DNA of 6,664 nucleotides. It comes from Anaerolineales bacterium. GTDB lineage: Bacteria; Chloroflexota; Anaerolineae; Anaerolineales; Villigracilaceae. The position numbers and the translations under genes were made by a program. The notes below the pieces were generated by a model that made no database searches, was not told where the DNA came from, and worked only from the letters and a program-made list of their open reading frames with translations. Below are positions 1 to 6,091 of this stretch, in pieces (within the stretch, counting starts at the first letter, position 1; each line of letters opens with the position of its first letter). The stretch spans positions 1-6,664 of the forward strand of contig JANTFU010000129.1 in assembly GCA_024763295.1 (NCBI GenBank), written 5' to 3'.

Positions 1-221
1 AATTCAGACATGTCTTCATGCCCGTTCTTTTTCAACGTGCCTTGGATATTATAAATTTTAGGCACTAACCAATCGGAATCCAGCGCAGATTTTTCAATCG
101 CAGCAACGGTTTCATCCACAGAAAGTTTGCTTTCGTGAACGGGAATCATCAGCTTTGGCGCAAAAACCAAAATGGCAACGGCGGTCAAAATTACACCAAC
201 GATCAGTCCAGTAAAAAACAT
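1..221 (-). CDS. DUF302-like membrane-anchored protein, N-terminal part (cut by window edge)
   Basis: The frame opens at an ATG at 219-221 and stays open for 73 codons to the window edge, so the C-terminus is missing. An AGGAG ribosome-binding site lies about 7 bases upstream of the start. Residues 2-20 form one hydrophobic segment (FFTGLIVGVILTAVAILVF), a likely single membrane anchor. The following soluble part contains ESKLSVDETVAAIEKSA (30-46) and DWLVPKIYNIQGTLKKNG (50-67). This resembles the start of DUF302 domains, where a 'TVE.I..A....GW.VP' pattern is common. The family's biochemical role is not established. The gene lies 126 bases downstream of the hydrogenase large subunit on the same strand and may be co-transcribed, although two hairpins intervene. 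The rest of the domain is not visible, so the family call is moderate; that a gene is present is more certain. Confidence 0.7.
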   Translation of the reverse strand, partial: MFFTGLIVGVILTAVAILVFAPKLMIPVHESKLSVDETVAAIEKSALDSDWLVPKIYNIQGTLKKNGHEDMSE

Positions 222-244
222 GGTGTTTCTCCTTTTTCGTAACG

Positions 245-266
245 ATGCCCCTACACAGAGGGGCAT
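245..266 (-). other. Second stem-loop in the same intergenic gap, same core as the first
   Basis: ATGCCCCT (245-252) and AGGGGCAT (259-266) form a perfect 8-base-pair stem with a 6-base loop. On the minus strand no T-run follows (CGTTACG), so it does not look like a normal intrinsic terminator. It sits just ahead of the ribosome-binding site of the DUF302-like gene, so it would lie in that gene's 5' leader. Its stem shares the TGCCCCT/AGGGGCA core with the hairpin at 287-320, which permits alternative pairings between the two. Confidence 0.5.
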
Positions 267-286
267 TTATTAGTAAAACTGCTATC

Positions 287-320
287 CCTGCCCCTTCGTA
301 TAATGACGTGAAGGGGCAGG
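287..320 (-). terminator. Stem-loop after the hydrogenase large subunit gene, possible weak terminator
   Basis: An 11-base-pair perfect inverted repeat pairs CCTGCCCCTTC (287-297) with GAAGGGGCAGG (310-320) around a 12-base loop. It starts 28 bases past the large-subunit stop codon. On the minus strand the stem is followed by GATAGCAG and only then TTTT, so the U-tract is displaced and short. It may be a weak terminator, or a 3' stabilising or processing hairpin that partly separates the hydrogenase operon from the DUF302-like gene. Confidence 0.5.
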
Positions 321-347
321 TAGAAGTCAGTAAAACAAGCGGATAAA

Positions 348-2087
348 CTAGCTTACACAGACATTCAGCCCGGCGGAGACTTCGCCGAGATCACGCCCAT
401 CGGCATCGACCATGTGAATGGCACATGCCATGCACGGGTCAAAGGAGTGGATCGTGCGCAAAATCTCAAGGGGCCATTCCGGCTTTGCCAGCGGCGTATC
501 CACAAGGGACATCTCGTAAGCGCCAGCCTGATCCAGATGGTCACGCGGGGAGGCGTTCCAAGTGGTCGGAACAACCATCTGGTAATTGTCAATTTTCTGA
601 TCTTTAATCACAACCCAGTGACCGAGTGCGCCACGCGGCGCTTCCATATAGCCAAAGCCTTTGGCTTCTTTGGGCCAAGTGCTCGGTTCCCAATTGGTCT
701 CGTTGAAGGTCTTGGTGTCACCGGCTTTGATGGTATCAATCAACTCGTTGTAGGTTTCAAGCATGTGAGTAGCAAAAACTTTGCTTTCGAGACCACGCGC
801 AGCGGTACGACCGAGGGTGGAGAAGAGTGCTTCGACGGGAGCATTGAGGGTCTTGAGGGTGTAGTCCACCAACTCGACCATCTGCGGGTGTCCCTTAGCG
901 TACATCACTAGCGCACGAGCAAGCGGACCGACTTCCATCGGGGCTTCTGCCCAACGCGGGGCTTTAAGCCAGGAGTATTTCTCTTCAACATTCAGGTATT
1001 CGTAGGGCGGCTGCGGACCGGTGAAGTTGAATTTGGTCTCACCTTCCCAAGGGTGCAAGCCTGCGCCGTCGCCAACGCTCTGTTCGTACCAAGAGTGCGC
1101 CACAAATTCTTTCATCTTGGCGAAATCATTGGGGTCAGGTTCGATGATATTGCTCAGGTCACGGTTCATGATGACCGCACGCGGCACGAGGAATTTAGAG
1201 GTGTCGCTGTTGTCGGTGTCGGGAAATTCGCCCCAGGTCAGGAAGTTGCCGAGACCTTCGCCGATGCCCGCATATTCAAGATAGTAGGGCGCAATCGCCA
1301 GCAAATCAGGAATGTAGACCTGATCGACGAATTGGATCATGCGATCAATGGAGTCTTTGATGATGCCAAGACGTTCCGTGTTGAGCGCGGCGTCGGAATT
1401 CAGGTCAATCGGGAAGGGAACGCCACCCACGAGGAAGTTGGGATGCGGGTTCTTGCCACCGAAGATGGTATGAATCTTGGTGAAAGTACGCTGTGCATCG
1501 AGGGCTTCAAGATAGTGCGCTACCCCAAGCAGATTGACTTCGGGCGGAAGTTTATAGGCGGGGTGTCCCCAATACGCATTTGCGAAGATGGAGAGTTGAC
1601 CGCTATCGACAATCGCCTGAACTTTTTTCTGCACGTCGGCAAAATATGCGGGCGATGAGTTGGGCCAGCGGGAAATCGCCTGCTGAATGCGGGATGTTTC
1701 TGCCGGATCTGCCTGCAAAGCATTGACGACATCCACCCAGTCGAGAGCGTGCAAGTGATAGAAGTGCATCACATGGTCGTGAATGTACTGCTGGGCAATC
1801 ATCAGGTTGCGGATCAGGTTCGCAGCCTTCGGGATTTGGATATTGAGTGCATCTTCCACTGCGCGGATGGATGCAAACGAGTGGACGGTGGTACAAACAC
1901 CGCAGGTACGCTGGGTAAATGCCCAAGCGTCGCGCGGGTCACGTCCCTGCAAGATAATTTCGATACCGCGCACCATTGTCCCGGCAGAGTAAGCGTTTTT
2001 AATTTTATTGCTTTCGTCCAACTCCGCTTCAATGCGCAGATGACCTTCGATGCGGGTAATGGGGTCTACTACAATTCGTTCAGCCAT
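348..2087 (-). CDS. hynL: [NiFe]-hydrogenase large (catalytic) subunit, Isp-type
   Basis: This 579-residue protein carries the Ni-Fe(CN)2CO active site and oxidises H2 or reduces protons together with the small subunit. The length is normal for group 1 uptake enzymes. The N-terminal RIEGH motif (12-16) contains the conserved glutamate of the proton path. RTCGVCTTVHS (60-70) supplies C62 and C65, and DPCMACAIH (550-558) supplies C552 and C555. The conserved EAPRGALGHW lies at 482-491. Twenty-one residues follow H558, matching the C-terminal extension that a maturation endopeptidase removes after nickel insertion. There is no signal peptide, as expected for a subunit exported by riding on the Tat-targeted small subunit. 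An AAGGAG site lies about 6 bases before the start and overlaps the stop of the upstream isp2 gene, so translation is probably coupled. Large subunits usually sit next to their small subunit; here isp1 and isp2 lie between, the hallmark of Isp-type operons. The symbol follows that type. Family certainty is very high. Confidence 0.96.
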   Translation of the reverse strand: MAERIVVDPITRIEGHLRIEAELDESNKIKNAYSAGTMVRGIEIILQGRDPRDAWAFTQRTCGVCTTVHSFASIRAVEDALNIQIPKAANLIRNLMIAQQYIHDHVMHFYHLHALDWVDVVNALQADPAETSRIQQAISRWPNSSPAYFADVQKKVQAIVDSGQLSIFANAYWGHPAYKLPPEVNLLGVAHYLEALDAQRTFTKIHTIFGGKNPHPNFLVGGVPFPIDLNSDAALNTERLGIIKDSIDRMIQFVDQVYIPDLLAIAPYYLEYAGIGEGLGNFLTWGEFPDTDNSDTSKFLVPRAVIMNRDLSNIIEPDPNDFAKMKEFVAHSWYEQSVGDGAGLHPWEGETKFNFTGPQPPYEYLNVEEKYSWLKAPRWAEAPMEVGPLARALVMYAKGHPQMVELVDYTLKTLNAPVEALFSTLGRTAARGLESKVFATHMLETYNELIDTIKAGDTKTFNETNWEPSTWPKEAKGFGYMEAPRGALGHWVVIKDQKIDNYQMVVPTTWNASPRDHLDQAGAYEMSLVDTPLAKPEWPLEILRTIHSFDPCMACAIHMVDADGRDLGEVSAGLNVCVS

Positions 2088-2097
2088 TTCTTACTCC

Positions 2098-3363
2098 TTA
2101 TACGATTAAAGCGTCGGCAACCATCTCAATGAGACCCTTAACTTCCACATCTTCAACCTCGTAGAAATTAAGACCATCTTTGATCTGCAACTGACAGTTA
2201 TCACAAGTGCTCACAACCACATCGGCTTTGACCTCTTCCAGTTCATGGAGTTTGAGCTTGAAGGCAGCCATACGGTTGTCCTTTGCTTCAGGAATGGCGC
2301 GTAAACCGCCACCACCACCGCAGCAAAGACCTTCTTCACGGTTGGATGCCATGTCTTTAAGGTTCGATTCGCCAACCAAAATTTTGAGGGCATCACGCGG
2401 CTCTTCAAAGTATCCGCCCGTGCGTTGAATTTTGCAAGAATCATGGAAAGTGTAGGTTTTGCCATTTGCAAATTTACCGGCTTGAACTTTAATTTTGCCT
2501 TCCGCAATCAAATCGGGAAGTAGTCCGGCAATATGAATGACTTCAAAGGGCAGCGCTTTGCCTACTACTTCAGGCAGGTCATCACGCAAGGCAACAAAAC
2601 CGTGTCCACATTCGGTAACAAGCACCTTTTTAACCCCCAGCTCAACCGCGGCATTGTAAATGCGCATCAGCAATTTCTTTTTAAGTTTGCCATCGCCGAT
2701 AATTTTGCCCATATTGAAAGCATCGCGTGCTTCAAGGCTGGTTGTCCAAGAAATTCCAGCGGCTTCTAAGATTTTGGCTAAATCGTAGAGATTGCTCTTT
2801 TTGGTAGAGATTTCAAGATTCGTGAAAACAACCAAAATCTCGGCACCTTTCACGTCAACAGGAACATCAATGCCAACTTTTTCCTTAGCAGAGGCGAACC
2901 ATTCTTTGTAAGCATCAACGGTATCGCCGTTGGGGCTGCCAAATTCGTCCTGTGCTTTGGCTTTAGATTTAAGCCCTTCGGGGGCATAACCGGCAGCGTT
3001 AACACCGGCACGAACGGTACCGATCAATTTAGGAATTTCAATGCCCATCGGGCAAACGGCGGCACATTTTCCGCACATGGAGCAGGCGTTAAAATCAATC
3101 ATGCTCCAATCTTTAATCTCTTCATCGGTAATCGGTTTGTTGAAACCAAGCGCGGTCTTCACTTTGCCAACGAGCGTAAAACGCTGCTGATAGGCGCGGC
3201 TTAGCAGTTCCACTTTCCAAATCGGGGTATAGTCCGGGTTGCCGGTAGCAAGATAATAGGGGCACGCTTCGGCACAAAGTCCACAGCGGGTACAGGCTTC
3301 GAGCTGAGATGCAGCCCATCCGCCGGTCTTCTTTACAAATACATCCATAGTTTTATCAGTCAT
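2098..3363 (-). CDS. isp2: HdrD/DsrK-like iron-sulfur protein, hydrogenase partner Isp2
   Basis: This 421-residue soluble protein is an electron carrier related to heterodisulfide reductase HdrD and DsrK. Two [4Fe-4S] ferredoxin motifs lie in the N-terminus: CTRCGLCAEACP (24-35) and CSMCGKCAAVCP (94-105). The C-terminus has one complete CCG domain with C310, C347-C348 and C387-C390, spaced C-x36-CC-x38-CxxC, which in HdrB/HdrD proteins binds the catalytic iron-sulfur centre. An earlier CCG-like region (about 175-280) keeps only C252 in ECGHG and looks degenerate. No signal peptide or membrane helix is visible, so it is probably cytoplasmic and docked on Isp1. AGGAGG lies 5 bases before the start and contains the isp1 stop codon. 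The position between a NarI-like cytochrome and the large subunit matches Isp2 of Isp-type hydrogenases. On sequence alone it could be read as a generic (Fe-S)-binding or GlpC-like protein; context decides. The physiological acceptor is unknown. Confidence 0.88.
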   Translation of the reverse strand: MTDKTMDVFVKKTGGWAASQLEACTRCGLCAEACPYYLATGNPDYTPIWKVELLSRAYQQRFTLVGKVKTALGFNKPITDEEIKDWSMIDFNACSMCGKCAAVCPMGIEIPKLIGTVRAGVNAAGYAPEGLKSKAKAQDEFGSPNGDTVDAYKEWFASAKEKVGIDVPVDVKGAEILVVFTNLEISTKKSNLYDLAKILEAAGISWTTSLEARDAFNMGKIIGDGKLKKKLLMRIYNAAVELGVKKVLVTECGHGFVALRDDLPEVVGKALPFEVIHIAGLLPDLIAEGKIKVQAGKFANGKTYTFHDSCKIQRTGGYFEEPRDALKILVGESNLKDMASNREEGLCCGGGGGLRAIPEAKDNRMAAFKLKLHELEEVKADVVVSTCDNCQLQIKDGLNFYEVEDVEVKGLIEMVADALIV

Positions 3364-3372
3364 TTCATCCTC

Positions 3373-4050
3373 CTACGGCATTGCGCCACGTTTGCCCCAT
3401 TCAACGCCATGAATTGTGCGGGAGAAGAAGTAGAAGACAAAGTGGGAAATTCGACTCAAAGGAAGCCAGATCAGCAGCACGTCAATGGAGAGCATGTGCA
3501 GGCTGAAAAGAACTTTATACTCAAAGAACATGTGGTGGGTCATCATGTAGCCTGTCAGCATGGGCAGGAAGACGAGCAACCAATTCACAAATTCGGCAGG
3601 ACCTGAAAGGCGTTTAAGCACCGGATGGTTGAAGCGATTAATGATCAATGCAACCATCGAGATGATGCCAACAGCAGCCATGAAGTCTACGATGGGCAAG
3701 GGCAGTGTCCACCAGCCGAAGCCGAGCAGACTTTTCCACGCCAGCATGTGGGCAGCACCGAGAAAGATAATCACAAAGAGGCTCAAGTGGAATAAACCAC
3801 CCGCCAAAAAGGTGATTGGGTTATTGACGAAGGCTTTTTTCTCACGCGGGAAGAAGGGCAAAATCAATCCGCCGCGCAAATAAGATTTCACGACACCGTT
3901 GCCTTTGCTGGCACGCGGTTTGGCAAAATCTTTGTTCCAGCCGAGGAATACGACGTTTGCAATACGATAGAGCATTCCGGCGATGAAGAAGATCAGCGCG
4001 AAGTTGAAGAATGGTCCACGAGCAAATTCAAGTGTTGCGTTCCAATCCAT
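3373..4050 (-). CDS. isp1: NarI/DsrM-like membrane cytochrome b, hydrogenase partner Isp1
   Basis: This 225-residue integral membrane protein resembles the gamma subunit of respiratory nitrate reductase and DsrM. Five hydrophobic segments are visible at roughly 14-37, 79-104, 116-138, 153-171 and 179-209. Histidines near membrane edges (H88, H101, H142, H172/H173, H185, H203) are candidate axial ligands for b hemes; the exact pairs cannot be assigned by eye. The likely role is to move electrons across or into the membrane between the exported hydrogenase and Isp2 or the quinone pool. The start ATG is 3 bases past the hynS stop codon, and its AAGGAG site, 9 bases upstream, lies inside the last codons of hynS, so translation is likely coupled. 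The gene is followed after 9 bases by isp2. The family call rests on helix count, histidine pattern and operon position. Confidence 0.85.
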   Translation of the reverse strand: MDWNATLEFARGPFFNFALIFFIAGMLYRIANVVFLGWNKDFAKPRASKGNGVVKSYLRGGLILPFFPREKKAFVNNPITFLAGGLFHLSLFVIIFLGAAHMLAWKSLLGFGWWTLPLPIVDFMAAVGIISMVALIINRFNHPVLKRLSGPAEFVNWLLVFLPMLTGYMMTHHMFFEYKVLFSLHMLSIDVLLIWLPLSRISHFVFYFFSRTIHGVEWGKRGAMP

Positions 4051-4053
4051 GAT

Positions 4054-5151
4054 TTATTTCTCCTTTTTTGCTTTCGCGGCAGCAGCCATGCCTGCACCAA
4101 TGGCAAGCCCGGCAGCACCGGCAGCACCAACGGTACCCAAGGTCGGTTTTTCAAGCGGCGTAGATTGCCCTTGATAGAAACCGCCGCCATCCCAGAAATT
4201 CGGTTCGGAACAGCCCAAGCAGGGATGATTCGACTGAATCGGGAAGGAGAGACCGGAGTCCCAGCGAATGGTGGCGCAAGAGTTGTGTGTGGTTGGTCCC
4301 TTGCAACCAAGTTTGTACAGACACCAGCCCTGCTTTGCACCTTCATCATCGAAGGAGAGCGCAAATTTACCGGCTTCGTAGAAGGGGCGGCGCAAGCAGC
4401 GATCATGAACCGTTGTGCCGTAAAAAGTCTTCGGGCGGTGCAATTCGTCTAATTCGGGCAAAGTGCCGAAAATGGCAAAGTGAGTAATCACGCCGACAGT
4501 CGCTTCGGGGATTGCCGGGCAACCGGGGATATTGACAACCGGCTTATCTTTAATCAAATCCATTACACCAACAGCCTGTGTCGGGTTTGGATCAGCAGCA
4601 GGCAAACCGCCATAAGAAGCACAGCTCCCCACGGCAATTACCGCAGCAGCACCGGCAGCAGCTTCTTTCAGAATTTCTTCAGCGCTGCGTCCACCAACAG
4701 AACAATATGCGGCAAATTCGCCGGTCGGGATGGAACCTTCAACAACCAACACATATTGACCGGCATATTTTTTCATTGCTTGCTGTTTGGCTTCTTCAAC
4801 CTGAAAACCGGCAGCAGCGGAAAGTGCCTCGTGATGTTCAATAGTCAGGGTGTTCAGCACCAAATTGCTCAACGTGGGCGCGTTGGCGCGGGTGAGGGCT
4901 TCACTACAACCGGTGCAATCTTGGAACTCAAGCCAAATCACAGGAATACGCGGTTTGGTCTCCATCGCTTCAGCGACGTGATTCAAGGTGCTTTTATCGA
5001 CTTTATTCAGTGATGCAGGCAAACCACTGGCATCCAGCGGAGGCATTTTGGTCATGCCCATTGCGCCGACTACCAAGCCGCACATCTTCAAAAAATCACG
5101 TCGAGAAACACCTTCGTCTTGCATGTGACGATAAATGGTTTCATCTGTCAT
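4054..5151 (-). CDS. hynS: [NiFe]-hydrogenase small subunit, Tat-exported, Isp-type
   Basis: This 365-residue subunit holds the iron-sulfur relay from the active site to the cytochrome. A twin-arginine signal SRRDFLK (16-22) followed by GLVVGAMGM predicts Tat export of the folded heterodimer. Proximal cluster ligands are C79, C82 (CTGC), C177 (GSCASYGG) and C211 (PGCP). Distal ligands are H249, C252, C277 and C283. The medial site has C292, P304, C311 and C314; the proline in place of a cysteine indicates a [3Fe-4S] cluster. G81 and G182 occupy the positions of the extra cysteines in oxygen-tolerant group 1d enzymes, so a standard proximal cluster is expected. After the conserved SEPNFWD (315-321) comes an Ala/Gly-rich stretch (about 339-359) and a KAKKEK end, a possible weak C-terminal anchor. 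The start has GGAG about 9 bases upstream. It is first in the operon, 109 bases after the regulator gene. Confidence 0.95.
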   Translation of the reverse strand: MTDETIYRHMQDEGVSRRDFLKMCGLVVGAMGMTKMPPLDASGLPASLNKVDKSTLNHVAEAMETKPRIPVIWLEFQDCTGCSEALTRANAPTLSNLVLNTLTIEHHEALSAAAGFQVEEAKQQAMKKYAGQYVLVVEGSIPTGEFAAYCSVGGRSAEEILKEAAAGAAAVIAVGSCASYGGLPAADPNPTQAVGVMDLIKDKPVVNIPGCPAIPEATVGVITHFAIFGTLPELDELHRPKTFYGTTVHDRCLRRPFYEAGKFALSFDDEGAKQGWCLYKLGCKGPTTHNSCATIRWDSGLSFPIQSNHPCLGCSEPNFWDGGGFYQGQSTPLEKPTLGTVGAAGAAGLAIGAGMAAAAKAKKEK

Positions 5152-5178
5152 TTTTACATTCTCCTCATGGATAAATTC

Positions 5179-5192
5179 TTGGCATACGCCAA
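5179..5192. promoter_or_regulatory. Palindrome upstream of hynS, candidate operator
   Basis: TTGGC-ATAC-GCCAA is a perfect 5-4-5 inverted repeat ending 28 bases before the hynS start codon. It lies in the only sizeable gap between the regulator and the hydrogenase operon, which makes it a candidate binding site for that regulator or another transcription factor. Its core GGCATACG recurs as GGAATACG at 5232-5239. No binding data can be read from the sequence. Confidence 0.4.
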
Positions 5193-5198
5193 TTTACA

Positions 5199-5227
5199 AC
5201 AATACAAAGGGACATCTTTTTCAGGAA
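5199..5227 (-). promoter_or_regulatory. Tentative sigma-70-like promoter for the hydrogenase operon
   Basis: On the minus strand TTCCTG (5222-5227) and TATTGT (5199-5204) are separated by 17 bases. The -10 matches the consensus at four positions; the -35 is weak. Initiation would fall near 5192, leaving about 40 bases of leader and placing the 5179-5192 palindrome over the start region, a place suited to repression. A second pair, TTGTAA (5194-5199) and ATTTAT (5171-5176), encloses the palindrome in its spacer but would start transcription almost on the ribosome-binding site, so it is less likely. Confidence 0.25.
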
Positions 5228-5243
5228 AATCGGAATACGATTT
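5227..5243. promoter_or_regulatory. Second inverted repeat upstream of hynS
   Basis: AAATCG-GAATA-CGATTT is a perfect 6-5-6 inverted repeat located 18 bases past the regulator stop codon. It shares the GG(C/A)ATACG core with the palindrome at 5179-5192, with the two cores starting 51 bases apart. On the minus strand the right arm runs into TTTT, so a weak, short terminator of the regulator transcript is an alternative reading, though the stem is AT-rich and only six pairs long. Confidence 0.35.
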
Positions 5244-5260
5244 AGCCTCCTCTCCTCAAA

Positions 5261-6001
5261 CTACTCAACGGCTTCCGTAAATTGCTTCAAACGTTGTAAA
5301 AGCGTCGCGCGTTCTTCAGTAATCTCCCCAAAAGTATTGGCGATCCGCTCCAGCCAGCGTTCCAACTCTTGCTTCCGATGCAAGCGCAAATAGCGAATTT
5401 CCTGCGCTGCCTGTTCCAACAAAGCCGGATTAATCTTGTATTGGATTGCCAAGTTGCGAATACGCTCATGCTCTTCATCCGGTGCTGGTCTCTCAAGGTA
5501 AAACTGCCCCGCAAAAAGCGAAGCGGCAAACTCCCCATGCAACTTAATCGGGGCAGTGACATATTGCAAACCGGCATGGCAGGACGAAAAAGTCGGTTCA
5601 CCGGTATCTTCTTCGATCATCTTTTTCCAAGAGGCAAAACATGCCTTGCGCCCCTCTGTGCTACCCAAGATCAATTTACAAAAATCACAAGAATTACTTA
5701 TACGTGTAACCGGCTGACCTTCAGCATTCGTAATAATCGAGCCAACATTCGCAATTTCGGCAAAAACATCTTGCATGGGCTGCATACAATGCATGGGCAA
5801 AGCATCAAACAACTCTTCCGGTTCGGCGTCTTCTTCGAGCGGGTGACCAGAAATAAGCTCCTCAACATGCGCTTCTGAAAAACGCCATTGCTGCCCAACC
5901 TTAACACCCTTAAGACGACCATCCTTCAACATGCGATAGATTGTCGTGCGGTCAACCTTCAAGATTTCTTGAACCTGACGTGCAGTCAGCAAATTAGCCA
6001 T
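5261..6001 (-). CDS. One-component regulator: excisionase/MerR-like HTH plus PocR sensory domain
   Basis: This 246-residue protein is probably a transcription factor. Residues 3-51 form a winged helix-turn-helix of the excisionase/MerR type, with LLTARQVQEILKVDRTTIY and the wing GVKVGQQWRFSEAHVEEL. An acidic linker (about 53-65) leads to a PocR-type ligand-binding domain (about 70-200) with the typical CHAGL motif (141-145), followed by API (150-152) and AGQFY (164-168). Cysteines C72, C105, C108, C121 and C141 are spread through it; in PocR-like domains such residues are conserved and could bind metal or a cofactor or sense redox state. The C-terminal part (about 195-246) is charged and helical, perhaps a dimerisation coil. 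AAAGGA lies 7 bases before the ATG. It sits directly upstream of the hydrogenase operon on the same strand, so control of that operon is a reasonable inference. The ligand is unknown. PocR itself is known from propanediol/cobalamin gene control, but that ligand should not be assumed here. Confidence 0.85.
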   Translation of the reverse strand: MANLLTARQVQEILKVDRTTIYRMLKDGRLKGVKVGQQWRFSEAHVEELISGHPLEEDAEPEELFDALPMHCMQPMQDVFAEIANVGSIITNAEGQPVTRISNSCDFCKLILGSTEGRKACFASWKKMIEEDTGEPTFSSCHAGLQYVTAPIKLHGEFAASLFAGQFYLERPAPDEEHERIRNLAIQYKINPALLEQAAQEIRYLRLHRKQELERWLERIANTFGEITEERATLLQRLKQFTEAVE

Positions 6002-6039
6002 TGCGGTGTCCTTTCAAGCGCTGTCACATATACCGCGCA

Positions 6040-6068
6040 AAGATACCATAATGCGCCATATAAAACAA
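6040..6068 (-). promoter_or_regulatory. Tentative promoter of the regulator gene
   Basis: On the minus strand TTGTTT (6063-6068) and TATCTT (6040-6045) are spaced by 17 bases, a partial sigma-70-like match. Initiation near 6033 would give a leader of about 30 bases before the start at 6001, with the ribosome-binding site at 6009-6014. The tandem repeat at 6073-6091 would then lie just upstream of the -35, the usual position for an activator. Confidence 0.3.
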
Positions 6069-6072
6069 GCAT

Positions 6073-6091
6073 TTGCAATAGGTTGCAATAG
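6073..6091. repeat. Tandem 9-base repeat upstream of the regulator promoter
   Basis: TTGCAATAG occurs twice, at 6073-6081 and 6083-6091, with a period of 10 bases, about one helical turn. The second copy continues into CAA, giving TTGC-AATA-GCAA, a small inverted repeat (6083-6094). Repeats on the same helix face just upstream of a promoter are typical of transcription factor sites; autoregulation by the downstream regulator is possible but unproven. Confidence 0.4.

Noticed and set aside
245..266. Hairpin 245-266 as a standard intrinsic terminator
   Set aside because: No T-run follows it on the minus strand, and no plus-strand gene ends there.
414..1658. Long plus-strand open frames (for example 1053-1658 and 414-911) opposite the large subunit gene
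   Set aside because: They lie wholly within the hydrogenase coding sequence, carry no recognisable motif and are explained as antisense shadows of a strongly conserved gene.
2098..3363. Reading the HdrD-like gene as glycerol-3-phosphate dehydrogenase subunit C or as a true heterodisulfide reductase
   Set aside because: There are no neighbouring glpA/glpB or hdr genes. It is embedded with coupled starts inside a hydrogenase operon, and one CCG half is degenerate.
4054..5151. Oxygen-tolerant (group 1d) hydrogenase reading
   Set aside because: Glycines replace both extra proximal-cluster cysteines, and the operon has Isp-type partners instead of a HyaC-type cytochrome placed after the large subunit.
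5165..5215. A 16-codon minus-strand frame (MSLCIVVNWRMPRIYP) in the leader of hynS, as a leader peptide
   Set aside because: It has no good ribosome-binding site and no telling codon run, and the palindrome within it explains the sequence as well.
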